Assembly (NCBI GenBank): GCA_905206365.1
Contig: CAJLHF010000018.1
Location: 1-38,055, forward strand
DNA length: 38,055 bases
Reading direction: 5' to 3'
Source of the DNA: an uncultured Sutterella sp.
GTDB taxonomy: Bacteria > Pseudomonadota > Gammaproteobacteria > Burkholderiales > Burkholderiaceae_F
The notes beneath the pieces were generated by a model. It saw only the letters and a program-made list of their open reading frames with translations, was not told where the DNA came from and ran no database searches. The stretch's first letter is position 1; each line of letters opens with the position of its first letter. Made by a program: the position numbers and the translations under genes. This document shows positions 15,793 to 24,139 of this stretch, in pieces.

Positions 15793-18700
15793 ATGACCTC
15801 CGATTCGACTTCCCGCACCGACGCCCGTCCGAGTTCGCACTTTTCCGCCGACCTCTTCTCGTTCGCTCCGGGGACGAAGTACCGCCTCTCGCTTCCCGCC
15901 GCGGCGAGCGACGCCGCGGCGATCGGGGAAGCGGGCCTCGAAGCACGCCGGCGCGGCGAACGAATTCTCGTCGTGTGCGCGGACCCCGCGGACGTGCGGC
16001 GTCTTACGCAGGAGTGCGCCTGGTTCGCTCCCGAAGCGGACGTGCGGGCGCTGCCCGACTGGGAAACGCTCCCCTACGATACGCTGAGTCCGCAGGAAGA
16101 CCTCGTGTCGGAGCGCCTCGAAACCCTCTACCGACTTACAAGCGGAACCGGGGGTGCGGACATTCTCGTCGCCTCCGCCATCACGGCCGCGCAGCGCATG
16201 GCGCCCGTTGCTTTTGTCGGCGCCAACACCTTCCTTTTGCGTCGGGGCGATCGGATTTCGATCGAGCGGCTTCGCGAAAACCTCGTCCGGGCGGGCTACG
16301 CCGCCGTGAAACAGGTGCTCGCGGCGGGAGAATTCTCCGTGCGCGGGAGCATCGTCGACGTCTACCCGATGGGGTCCGAAAATCCCTTCCGACTCGATCT
16401 TTTCGACGACGAGATCGATTCGATCCGGTGGTTCGACGTCGACACGCAGCGTTCGATGGAAGTGGTCGAGGAAATTCGGCTTCTTCCCGGGCACGAATTC
16501 CCCGTGACCGCCGAAGCGCTCGCCCTTTTCCGGCAACGCTGGCGCACGGTCTTTTCGGGCGACCCCAAAAAGAGCATCGTCTACACGGACGCTGAAAAAG
16601 GGGTGCTGAGCCCGGGGATCGAATACTACCTGCCGCTCTTTTTCGACGAGACGGCAACGCTCGCCGACTACCTTCCCGCCTCGACCCGCGTACTGCTTGC
16701 GGGCGACGTCGCGAAGGCGCTTCGCGACTTTCGCGCCGACATGACGAGTCGCGCGAAGCTTTTCGCCGCGGACCCCGTGCGGCCGTCCTTGCCGCCCGAG
16801 GCACTCTGGCTCTCGGACGAAGAGTTTTTCGTGAGTCTCGGGCGCTTCGCGCGCTTCCCGATCGAACGACCCGCAGACCCCGCCGCGCAGGGGCGACTTG
16901 CGGGCGCGACGGTCGATCGAAAGAACCCGAAACCCTTGGCGAACCTCGAAAACTTCGTTGCCGCGGAAAAATCTCGCGGTCGGCGCGTGCTCATTGCGGC
17001 CCCGTCGGCGGGACGCTTCGAGACGATCGGAGAACTTCTTCGCGCGGGCGGCCTCAAGGTCGAGGAATACGCCGACTGGGAAAGTGCCTGGGCGGGCGAG
17101 GCCGTGCTCGGCCTTACGATCGCCCCGCTTTATGCGGGGGCGCTCTTTGAAGAACTCACGCTTCTTACCGAAACGGAACTCTACGCCGCGAGTCCCCGAC
17201 GCAATCGCTCGCGCCGCACCCGCACGGCCAATTCGATCGAGATGATGGTGCGCGACGTGGCCGAACTCAAAGTGGGCGACGCGGTCGTGCACGTCGACCA
17301 CGGGATCGGGCGCTACCGCGGGCTCGTGCACATGGAAACAGGCGAAGGCGAGAGCGAATTCCTCGAAATCGAATACAAAAAGGAAGCACGCCTTTACGTG
17401 CCGATCACAAATCTGCACCTCATTTCGCGCTACTCGGGGAACGACCCCGCGAACGCCCCGTTGCACGCGCTCGGGCGCGGCGACTGGGAAAAGGCGAAAC
17501 GCAAAGCCGCCGAAGAAGTGCGCGACACCGCGGCGGAACTGCTGCATCTCTACGCGCTTCGCAAGAGCCGTGCGGGCGAAGTCTTCCGAGTCGACCCCGT
17601 CGAGTACGAAGTTTTCCGCGAAGGCTTTGCCTTCGACGAAACGCCCGACCAGGCGGCCGCCATCGAGGCCGTGATCGGCGACATGACGTCGGGGAAAGCC
17701 ATGGACCGCCTCGTGTGCGGGGACGTGGGCTTCGGGAAAACCGAAGTGGCGTTGCGCGCGGCGTTTGTGGCCGTCATGAGCGGAAAGCAGGTGGCGGTTC
17801 TCTGCCCGACGACGCTTCTCGCCGAACAGCACGCCGCGACCTTCCGCGACCGCTTTGCCAATTGGCCCGTGACCGTCGCGGAACTCTCGCGCTTTCGTAC
17901 CGGGAAAGAAACCGCCAAAACGATCGAAGGGATCGCCGCGGGGACGGTCGACATCGTGATCGGGACCCACAAGCTCCTCTCTGAAAAGGTCGCCTTCAAC
18001 AAATTGGGGCTTGTCATCATCGACGAAGAGCACCGCTTCGGCGTTCGTCAGAAGGAGGCGCTTCGGAAGATTCGCGCCGAGGTGGACGTTTTGACGCTCA
18101 CCGCCACGCCGATTCCGCGCACGCTATCGATGAGTCTCGAAGGAATCCGCGACTTTTCCGTCATCGCCACCGCGCCCGAGCGGCGCCTTTCGGTGAAAAC
18201 CTTCGTGCAGGGCGAGCAGGAGGGGGTTGTTCGCGAAGCGATTCTGCGCGAATTGAAGCGCGGCGGTCAGGTCTATTTCCTTCACAACGAAGTCGAGACG
18301 ATCGAAAACCGCCGCGAGCGCCTCGAGCGCCTCGTTCCCGAGGCGCGCATCGTGGTTGCGCACGGGCAGATGTCGGAGCGCGAACTCGAACGGGTGATGC
18401 GCGAGTTTTACCAGCAACGCTACAACGTGCTCCTCTGCACGACCATCATCGAAACGGGGATCGACGTCCCGACCGCCAATACGATCATCATCGAACGTGC
18501 GGACAAGCTCGGCCTTGCGCAGCTTCATCAGTTGCGCGGGCGCGTCGGGCGCTCCCACCACCAAGCCTATGCGTACCTCTTGACGCCCCCCGACGGCGCC
18601 TACACGAAGGACGCAAAAAAGCGCCTCGAAGCGATTCAGTCGTTGGAGGAGCTCGGCTCGGGCTTTTACCTTGCCATGCACGACTTGGAAATCCGCGGTG

Positions 18701-19275
18701 CGGGCGAGGTGCTCGGCGAACACCAGTCGGGGGAAATCGCCGAAGTGGGGTACGAACTCTACAACCGCATGCTGATGTCGGCCGTCAAAGCGTTGAAACG
18801 CGGCGAAGCGTTGGACCTCGACGCCCCCCTTCGGACGACGACCGAAATCAATCTGCACGCGCCCGCCTTGTTGCCGTCCGACTACGTTTCGGACGTCTCG
18901 CAACGCTTGGCCTACTACAAGGAACTCGCGAGCGCCGAAGACCGACTCGGGTTGGAACGCACGCACGAGGCGATCGTCGACCGGTACGGAAAACTGCCCG
19001 ATGCAGCCAAGCGTCTCATCCTCGTACACCGCCTGCGACTGCGGTGCGAGAAGCTCGGTATTCGCAAAATCGACGCGGCGCCCGCCGCGACCGTGATCAC
19101 GTTCGAACAAAAGACGGCGGTCGAACCGATGGCGGTCGTGAAATTTCTCCAGAGACGAAAAGAGGCCCGCATGGCGGGCCCCGATCGGCTGCGCGTCGAA
19201 ATCGGAGGAGCCGATCCCGAAAAGCGTGCGTCGCTCGTGGCGACGTTCCTCGACGAACTCGAGGGGCGTGCTTGA
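15793..19275 (+). CDS. mfd: Transcription-repair coupling factor Mfd
   Basis: Protein of 1160 residues (E. coli 1148) that displaces RNA polymerase stalled at DNA damage and recruits UvrA. Order: UvrB-like N-terminal module (with LPDWETLPYDTLSPQEDLVSE), RNA polymerase-interaction domain beginning near LKVGDAVVHVDHGIGRYRGL, then the translocase with Walker A DVGFGKTE (Lys649), DEEH box at 744-747 (DEEHRFGVRQKE), LTATPIPRTLSMSLEGIRDF, and the helicase end with TTIIETGIDVPTANTIII and QLRGRVGRS. The C-terminal module closes the protein. The ATG at 15793 gives the expected N-terminus, though only a weak ribosome-binding site precedes it. A small hairpin (CAGGCCTCCGGCCT-type) lies upstream at about 15730. 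No truncation is seen. Confidence 0.96.
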   Translation: MTSDSTSRTDARPSSHFSADLFSFAPGTKYRLSLPAAASDAAAIGEAGLEARRRGERILVVCADPADVRRLTQECAWFAPEADVRALPDWETLPYDTLSPQEDLVSERLETLYRLTSGTGGADILVASAITAAQRMAPVAFVGANTFLLRRGDRISIERLRENLVRAGYAAVKQVLAAGEFSVRGSIVDVYPMGSENPFRLDLFDDEIDSIRWFDVDTQRSMEVVEEIRLLPGHEFPVTAEALALFRQRWRTVFSGDPKKSIVYTDAEKGVLSPGIEYYLPLFFDETATLADYLPASTRVLLAGDVAKALRDFRADMTSRAKLFAADPVRPSLPPEALWLSDEEFFVSLGRFARFPIERPADPAAQGRLAGATVDRKNPKPLANLENFVAAEKSRGRRVLIAAPSAGRFETIGELLRAGGLKVEEYADWESAWAGEAVLGLTIAPLYAGALFEELTLLTETELYAASPRRNRSRRTRTANSIEMMVRDVAELKVGDAVVHVDHGIGRYRGLVHMETGEGESEFLEIEYKKEARLYVPITNLHLISRYSGNDPANAPLHALGRGDWEKAKRKAAEEVRDTAAELLHLYALRKSRAGEVFRVDPVEYEVFREGFAFDETPDQAAAIEAVIGDMTSGKAMDRLVCGDVGFGKTEVALRAAFVAVMSGKQVAVLCPTTLLAEQHAATFRDRFANWPVTVAELSRFRTGKETAKTIEGIAAGTVDIVIGTHKLLSEKVAFNKLGLVIIDEEHRFGVRQKEALRKIRAEVDVLTLTATPIPRTLSMSLEGIRDFSVIATAPERRLSVKTFVQGEQEGVVREAILRELKRGGQVYFLHNEVETIENRRERLERLVPEARIVVAHGQMSERELERVMREFYQQRYNVLLCTTIIETGIDVPTANTIIIERADKLGLAQLHQLRGRVGRSHHQAYAYLLTPPDGAYTKDAKKRLEAIQSLEELGSGFYLAMHDLEIRGAGEVLGEHQSGEIAEVGYELYNRMLMSAVKALKRGEALDLDAPLRTTTEINLHAPALLPSDYVSDVSQRLAYYKELASAEDRLGLERTHEAIVDRYGKLPDAAKRLILVHRLRLRCEKLGIRKIDAAPAATVITFEQKTAVEPMAVVKFLQRRKEARMAGPDRLRVEIGGADPEKRASLVATFLDELEGRA

Positions 19276-19373
19276 AGGACGAATCCTACGGGCGAAAAAC
19301 AAGGATCAAATGCGAAAACGCTTCGGAGGCTCGCCGTCGGCGGATGCCCCCGGGGTGCATTCGCCTGCGGACG

Positions 19374-19904
19374 TCAGCGTCCGGTCTTGAGGCCTGCGAG
19401 CGCCGCAAAGGGGTTCGGACGCTCTTCGCGGGCGCGTTCTTCGGCCGCTTCTTCGGCGGCACGCTTTTCTTCGAAGACTTCGGTACCTTCGCAGCCTTCG
19501 TCGTGCGAGGTCGTTGCGGGGAGCGACAGAATCGCCTCCTCTTCGACCCAGGCCGCAATCGAGAAGCGGTTCGACCCCACGGTCACTTCTTCGTCCTCTT
19601 CGTCTTCGTCGACGGGAATCGCATCGGCTTCCGCTTCGGTTTTCACAAAGAGAAAGACCGCATCCGAATACACCTCGGTCGGGACGGGACCGTTGCAAAA
19701 AGCGCAGGGCATCGCCACTTCGCCTTCGATTTCAAGGCGCGCGGCCGGTCGTCCGCGGCGCTCGCCCAAGCCCTCGGCGAACCACCGGATTTCACCCGTC
19801 GTATCGGCGAGAAAGGCCGAAAGTTGCGGCATGTCCGCCACGGAAATCGTGCCCGACAGGGTCTGACGACGGCGGGCGAATTCAAAAATGTCGATCGTCT
19901 GCAT
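19374..19904 (-). CDS. yceD: YceD family (DUF177) protein
   Basis: Protein of 176 residues of the YceD family, linked in bacteria and plastids to 23S rRNA accumulation. Visible family features are the metal-type cysteine pair in MPCAFCNGPV (the CxRC-like site), the acidic stretch VDEDEEDEEV and the C-terminal NPFAALAGLK. The ATG at 19904 follows GAGGA at about eight bases. In most proteobacteria rpmF (ribosomal protein L32) follows directly, then plsX and fabH; here the next gene is mfd, converging with 98 bases between, and no rpmF frame is present. The divergent maf gene is the usual neighbour on the other side. Confidence 0.88.
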   Translation of the reverse strand: MQTIDIFEFARRRQTLSGTISVADMPQLSAFLADTTGEIRWFAEGLGERRGRPAARLEIEGEVAMPCAFCNGPVPTEVYSDAVFLFVKTEAEADAIPVDEDEEDEEVTVGSNRFSIAAWVEEEAILSLPATTSHDEGCEGTEVFEEKRAAEEAAEERAREERPNPFAALAGLKTGR

Positions 19905-20036
19905 GGGGACGTCCTCGATTCCTTGAAGTAAGAAGAGTTGCACGAATTGTACCGAGAGGAAGGACAGGAAGAAGGCCTTCCGCGGTTTTCGCGGGAAAGC
20001 GCCCGTTTCGGACGGACCCGCTACAATGACGGGATC

Positions 20037-20639
20037 ATGACTCAGCCCACTCTTATCCTTGCTTCGAGCTCCCGCTACCGCCGCGAGCTCCTCAACCGTC
20101 TCGGCCTCGACTACATCACGGAGAGCCCCGACATCGACGAATCGAGCCTTCCCGGGGAGACCCCGAAGGACACCGCGTTGCGCCTTTCGGAAATGAAAGC
20201 GCGCGCCGTGCAGGCGAACCACCCCGGAGCGGTCGTGATCGGCTCCGACCAGGTGGCGGACCTCAACGGCGTGAAGCTCGGAAAGCCCCACACCTTCGAG
20301 CGGGCCGTCGAGCAGCTCGAAGCGATGCAGGGGAATACCGTCATCTTCTACACGGCGCTTTGCGTGCTCGATGCCGAAGGAAAGGCCGAAAAAATTGTTT
20401 CGGCGACGACCGTGAAACTGCGCCCGCTCACGCGACGCACGATCGAAGCCTACGTCGAACGCGAAAAACCCTTCGACTGCGCCGGGGCGGCGAAGATCGA
20501 AAAGCTCGGCATCGCCCTCATGGAAAGCGTTTCCTCGGACGATCCGACGTCGTTGATCGGCCTTCCGCTCATGAAGCTCACGACGCTTCTCGCGCACGCG
20601 GGCATCGAAGCGATCGACGGGCTCGGCGAAACTTGCTGA
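20037..20639 (+). CDS. maf: Maf family nucleotide pyrophosphatase (YceF type)
   Basis: House-cleaning nucleotide pyrophosphatase of 200 residues. The YceF subfamily hydrolyses 7-methyl-GTP. Hallmarks are LILASSSRYRRELLNRLGLD at the N-terminus, VVIGSDQVADLNG with the catalytic Asp, GKPHTFERAVEQL, and FDCAGAAKIEKLGIALMESV with GLPLMKL. The wording SDQVA and CAGAA points to YceF rather than the dTTP/UTP-specific YhdE type. It diverges from the DUF177 gene, as yceF and yceD do in enterobacteria. A TACAAT element (20022-20027) lies only ten bases before the ATG and no ribosome-binding site is visible, so a very short or absent leader is possible. A perfect hairpin terminator follows. Confidence 0.9.
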   Translation: MTQPTLILASSSRYRRELLNRLGLDYITESPDIDESSLPGETPKDTALRLSEMKARAVQANHPGAVVIGSDQVADLNGVKLGKPHTFERAVEQLEAMQGNTVIFYTALCVLDAEGKAEKIVSATTVKLRPLTRRTIEAYVEREKPFDCAGAAKIEKLGIALMESVSSDDPTSLIGLPLMKLTTLLAHAGIEAIDGLGETC

Positions 20640-20670
20640 GCCAACCCGCGCTCCCTTTTTTCTTCGTCGA

Positions 20671-20704
20671 AGGACCTCCGAGCGCCGCTTCGGAGGTCCT
20701 TTTC
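20671..20704 (+). terminator. Intrinsic terminator after maf
   Basis: AGGACCTCCGA pairs perfectly with TCGGAGGTCCT around an eight-base loop and ends in TTTT. Confidence 0.8.
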
Positions 20705-20751
20705 GTAACCGCACCCTTCCCGTCGTGCGTTTCCACCGCGAGGCACCATCC

Positions 20752-21678
20752 ATGCCGGGCACCCTCTACCTCTTTCCGAATCTGATCAGCGACGGTACGG
20801 TCACGGCCGCGCTTCCTCCCGACGTCCGTTCGCTTGCGGGTCGGATCGACCACTGGCTCGTCGAAGCCGCCAAGAGCGCCCGCGGGGCGATTCGCACCTT
20901 CGGACACCCGAAGCCCGTCGCCGAACTCTCCATCGTCGAAATCGGGCACGACCCCGATCCGACTCAAATCGACGCGTGGCTCGAACCCCTGCGCGCGGGT
21001 TTTGACATGGCCGTTCTTTCCGAGTCGGGGTGTCCGGGCGTTGCGGACCCGGGCGCTCAGATCGCCGCCCGCGTGCAGGCTGCGGGCGGGCGCGTCGTGC
21101 CGCTCGTGGGCCCCTCCTCGATTCTCCTTACGCTCATGGCCTCGGGCCTCGACGGGCAACGTTTCCGCTTTCTCGGCTACCTCCCGATTCGCGAAGACGA
21201 ACGCCGTGCGGCCATCAAACATGCGGAAAGCGAAAGCCGCGCTTCCGAAACGCAGCTTTTCATCGAAACGCCCTACCGCAACAGCTCGATGATGACGAGC
21301 CTCGTGGAAACGCTTGCCGCCGATACGCGTCTCACCGTTGCGACCGACGTGACGGGGGCGGCCGAATCGATTCGCACGATGCGCGTCGACGCGTGGAAAC
21401 GCTTCTGGCTCGAACAGCCCGAAGAGGCACGGGTTCTCCCGAAACTCCCCACGGTCTTTGCGCTCCTCGCGGCCCCGTCGGGCGCCGTTGCGCCTCGCTA
21501 CGCGCCCGTGGGCGCCTCGCGCAAGGGGGAAAAGAAAGGGGAAAAGCACGGCACGTTCGCCAAGAGCGTGAAGAGCGATAAGCGCGGCAAGCCCGCGGGA
21601 CACCGCGCTCAGGCGGCGAAATCGTCGCACGCCGACCGTACGAGTACGGGCCGCCCGACCAAGGGAGCCCGCCGATGA
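20752..21678 (+). CDS. RsmI-like SAM-dependent methyltransferase (tetrapyrrole methylase fold)
   Basis: Protein of 308 residues related to RsmI, which 2'-O-methylates C1402 of 16S rRNA. Fold features are GTLYLFPNLISDG at the start, VLSESGCPGVADPGAQIAA (RsmI: SDAGTPxISDPG), VVPLVGPSSILLTLMASGL, RFLGYLPIRE and LFIETPYRNSSMM. The substitutions (LFPNLISDG, SESGCPGVADPG) mark the shorter paralogue seen in many beta- and gammaproteobacteria next to maf, whose target is not established. The last 60 residues are a Lys/Arg/Ser-rich basic tail, probably disordered and nucleic-acid binding. A GAGG site precedes the ATG at 20752. The stop overlaps the next ATG (ATGA), so the following nuclease-like gene is translationally coupled. 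Confidence 0.85.
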   Translation: MPGTLYLFPNLISDGTVTAALPPDVRSLAGRIDHWLVEAAKSARGAIRTFGHPKPVAELSIVEIGHDPDPTQIDAWLEPLRAGFDMAVLSESGCPGVADPGAQIAARVQAAGGRVVPLVGPSSILLTLMASGLDGQRFRFLGYLPIREDERRAAIKHAESESRASETQLFIETPYRNSSMMTSLVETLAADTRLTVATDVTGAAESIRTMRVDAWKRFWLEQPEEARVLPKLPTVFALLAAPSGAVAPRYAPVGASRKGEKKGEKHGTFAKSVKSDKRGKPAGHRAQAAKSSHADRTSTGRPTKGARR

Positions 21679-22757
21679 GCGCCCTTTCCGAACTTCGCGA
21701 CTGGCTATTGTCGCCCGCGGGCCTTGCGGTCCTCGGCATACTGCTCTTTGTTCTCATTACGATCGCGCTCGCCTCGGTCGTACTCAAAATCGTGCGTGCG
21801 ATTCGCGGCGGCAAAGTCCGGACGTCCTCGAACGACCCGCTTGTGCGTGCGCCGAAATCGCGCGGCGCGATCGGACTCGCGCGTCTGCGCGAAGCGACGG
21901 CCGCCCGGTTTTCGGGAACCGAAGAGCCGCACTTGGGAAAACGCCGCGCCGACCGTGAAGCGGACGACGAACAGACGGCCGCCGACGTCGTGCGGGAAGG
22001 TGCATCGGCAATCGCAGGAGCGAACGCGGCCGCACGTGCCGCCTCGACTTCCGCGACGTCGAGTACTGCGCCTGCCGCCCCCGAAACCCTCCCGTCCGTT
22101 CGGCTCGGGGAACTGCTCCTTTCGCTGCCCTTCCGTCCGATCGAAGGGCTCACGACCGGACACGCGAACTTTTGCGGCATGTCGATCGAAGCGGTCTTTT
22201 TCCCCGCCGACGCCGTGAATGCGCTTGCGAACCCCGTCGAACGGCTCGTTCCTTTTTTGCCGACCGAAGCGTGCACGCTGCTGTTCAAGGAGTCGGACCG
22301 CGCCACCTTCCGTTCGGGCGATCTTTTCGCGCAGCCCGACGCCGTGATTCGGATTCCGGGCGGGCTTGTCTCCGTTGAGTACAAGTCGAAGGGGGGCCGA
22401 AACGACGACCCCGAACACTGGGCGGAGCGGATCCGCGAGAAGGACCTCCTGCAGGCCGTCGTGAACGCGCTCGTTCTTTCCGCCGAAACGAACGAACCGG
22501 TTGCGGCGATTCTGCGCACGCACAACGCCGCCTACTTCCTCAGGCCCACGGCCGAACTGAAGCGCATCGTCGAACTCTCGGTCGAACCCGCGTGCGCGAT
22601 GTTGCGCTCGGCGGGGAACACCCGCCTCGGAATCGGCGCGTCGGACCTCGCCGGGATGCTTGCCGTGACGGTGTCGATGCGCTGGCCCAAACCGCGTCAC
22701 GCGGGCCACGACGCAGGCGAAGCCGCACACCGCGACATGCTCGACCGTCAGGCCTGA
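21675..22757 (+). CDS. Membrane-anchored PD-(D/E)XK nuclease-like protein
   Basis: Protein of 360 residues without a name I recognise. One membrane helix near the N-terminus (about 13-38) is followed by a basic then Ala/Ser-rich linker to about residue 140. The C-terminal domain has a motif pattern of the Cas4/RecB-like PD-(D/E)XK nucleases: Asp222 in QPDAVIRIPGG, Glu235-Tyr-Lys237 in VSVEYKSKGG, and Gln260 in DLLQAVVNALVLS, the QxxxY-like helix (Val in place of Tyr). The metal-binding D-ExK set is complete, so it may be active. It is expected to sit in the cytoplasm tethered to the inner membrane. It overlaps the RsmI-like gene by four bases and a terminator follows directly, so the pair is one transcription unit. 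Nuclease activity is inference from motifs only. Confidence 0.7.
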   Translation: MSALSELRDWLLSPAGLAVLGILLFVLITIALASVVLKIVRAIRGGKVRTSSNDPLVRAPKSRGAIGLARLREATAARFSGTEEPHLGKRRADREADDEQTAADVVREGASAIAGANAAARAASTSATSSTAPAAPETLPSVRLGELLLSLPFRPIEGLTTGHANFCGMSIEAVFFPADAVNALANPVERLVPFLPTEACTLLFKESDRATFRSGDLFAQPDAVIRIPGGLVSVEYKSKGGRNDDPEHWAERIREKDLLQAVVNALVLSAETNEPVAAILRTHNAAYFLRPTAELKRIVELSVEPACAMLRSAGNTRLGIGASDLAGMLAVTVSMRWPKPRHAGHDAGEAAHRDMLDRQA

Positions 22758-22764
22758 AAACCGG

Positions 22765-22805
22765 AAAGCCCGAGGTATCGCACGGTACTTCGGGCTTTGC
22801 GTTTT
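22765..22805 (+). terminator. Intrinsic terminator after the nuclease-like gene
   Basis: AAAGCCCGAGGTA pairs with TACTTCGGGCTTT (one G-T pair) and is followed by GCGTTTTT. Confidence 0.85.
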
Positions 22806-22977
22806 TCGGTTCGATTTCCCAGAATTTTCCGAATTCCCAAGGGAAGAGCGACGCGCTACACTTTCTCCGAGAGGCGCCTTCCGAGTCCGGACGAGCGCCC
22901 GTTCCCCCGAGGCGAAGCGGGCGGCGCCGCCCCTCTCGGCGCACGTTGCGGTTCGCGGCGCCCGTCGGGAGGCACCC

Positions 22978-23919
22978 GTGCTCGAAGCTCTGCAAAGTTC
23001 GCTTTCGAACGTCTTGGTTCTCATTCTGGTTTCGGCCTGCGGCTGGTGGGCCGCCCGGCGCGGCACGTTCGGCGAAAAAGAACGCGCGGCGGCGGCGAAA
23101 ATCGTCACCTTTACGCTCCCCTTCTATCTTTTCCACTCCGTCGTTTCGAAGTTTTCGCACGAAGCGCTGATCGAGCTCTTGGAAAGCGCGTTCGTTCCTT
23201 TCGTCACGGTCGGGATCAACACGGCGATTTCGCTCCTTCTGATTCGTGCGGGGTTCGTACGCCGCGAGGTGCGCGGCGCGTTCGTCGCGTCTTTTACGGG
23301 CTCGACCGTTCTCTTTGTCGGCGTACCGCTCACGACCGCTCTTTACGGTCCCGAAGGCATTCCCTACCTCCTCGTCTACTTTTTCGCGAACCTCGTCTTC
23401 ATTTGGACGGTGGGGCTTTACGCCGTAAAGCTCGACGGCGTTGCGGCCCGAGGCGGCCCGAAACCTCCCCTCGTTTCGTCCGAAAGCCTGCGAATGCTCC
23501 TTTCGCCTCCGTTTCTCGCGTTTCTTGCGGGGCTTCTCGCGGTGGCGGTTCCGATTCCGGTTCCCGACGTCGTTGCGGGCACGACCCGCACGATCGGGGC
23601 CGTGACGTCACCGTTGGCACTCCTTTTCATCGGCATGGTGGTCCACCGCGTGGGAGTCGAACCCTTCAAACATCTGCCGCTCGAACTCAAACTCGTGTGC
23701 GCTTCGTGTTTCATCGTACGGCCCCTCGTGATGTACCTCGTCACGATGCCCTTGGACATGGACGAGACGATGCGGCGCGTTTTCATCACGTCCGCCGCCA
23801 TGCCCGTTTCGTCCGTCATTGCGGTGCTCTGCCGCAGTGCGGGTGCGGACGACGCGTTTGTCTCGGAAGCCGTGGGCGTGACGACGATCGGGCTGGTTGC
23901 GGCTCTTCCCCTTCTCTAG
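22978..23919 (+). CDS. AEC family transporter
   Basis: Inner-membrane carrier of 313 residues of the auxin efflux carrier family, whose bacterial members move organic acids such as malate and malonate. The typical start is present (VLILVSACGWWAARRG, then TFTLPFYLFHSVV), followed by FVGVPLTTALYGPEG and the second half with PLALLFIGMVVH and SAAMPVSSVIAVLC; about ten hydrophobic segments in two five-helix halves. It begins with GTG at 22978 preceded by GGGAGG. It stands alone between two genes with their own signals; the substrate is unknown. Confidence 0.88.
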   Translation: MLEALQSSLSNVLVLILVSACGWWAARRGTFGEKERAAAAKIVTFTLPFYLFHSVVSKFSHEALIELLESAFVPFVTVGINTAISLLLIRAGFVRREVRGAFVASFTGSTVLFVGVPLTTALYGPEGIPYLLVYFFANLVFIWTVGLYAVKLDGVAARGGPKPPLVSSESLRMLLSPPFLAFLAGLLAVAVPIPVPDVVAGTTRTIGAVTSPLALLFIGMVVHRVGVEPFKHLPLELKLVCASCFIVRPLVMYLVTMPLDMDETMRRVFITSAAMPVSSVIAVLCRSAGADDAFVSEAVGVTTIGLVAALPLL

Positions 23920-24067
23920 GCGATCGCAAACTTCGCATGATGGCAAGGGCAGCGCGGGGGCCTGCGGTCGAGCTCGGTACGAGTGCATACAAATTCGCGC
24001 TCGGTGCCGTTCCTCGAACGGCTATCCTCAAAGAAACCGCGGCCCTCGGACACTCCGTCATTCGACC

Positions 24068-24099
24068 GTTTGCAGGTTTGCGCGTTTGCATGCCTGCAC
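24068..24099. repeat. Four imperfect 8-base tandem repeats upstream of the alpha-2-macroglobulin gene
   Basis: Units GTTTGCAG, GTTTGCGC, GTTTGCAT and GCCTGCAC follow one another without spacer, ending about 40 bases before the ATG. They could be a regulatory repeat or chance; no promoter was recognised in the 220-base gap. Confidence 0.4.
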
Positions 24100-24139
24100 G
24101 CCCCGATATCGTTCGCGCCGCTGCTTCTCCGGAGGAACC

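Noticed and set aside
15721..18033. 770-codon open frame on the minus strand, plus similar long frames such as 26210-28390, 28631-30451 and 32013-34289 on the minus strand
   Set aside because: They lie antisense to clearly coding mfd, alpha-2-macroglobulin and pbpC, have Arg/Gly/Ala-biased low-complexity translations and no recognisable motifs; typical of GC-rich genomes.
21675..22757. YraN (UPF0102) as identity of the nuclease-like gene
   Set aside because: YraN is about 120 residues without a membrane helix and has a different pattern around its metal site; only the neighbourhood to an RsmI relative is similar.
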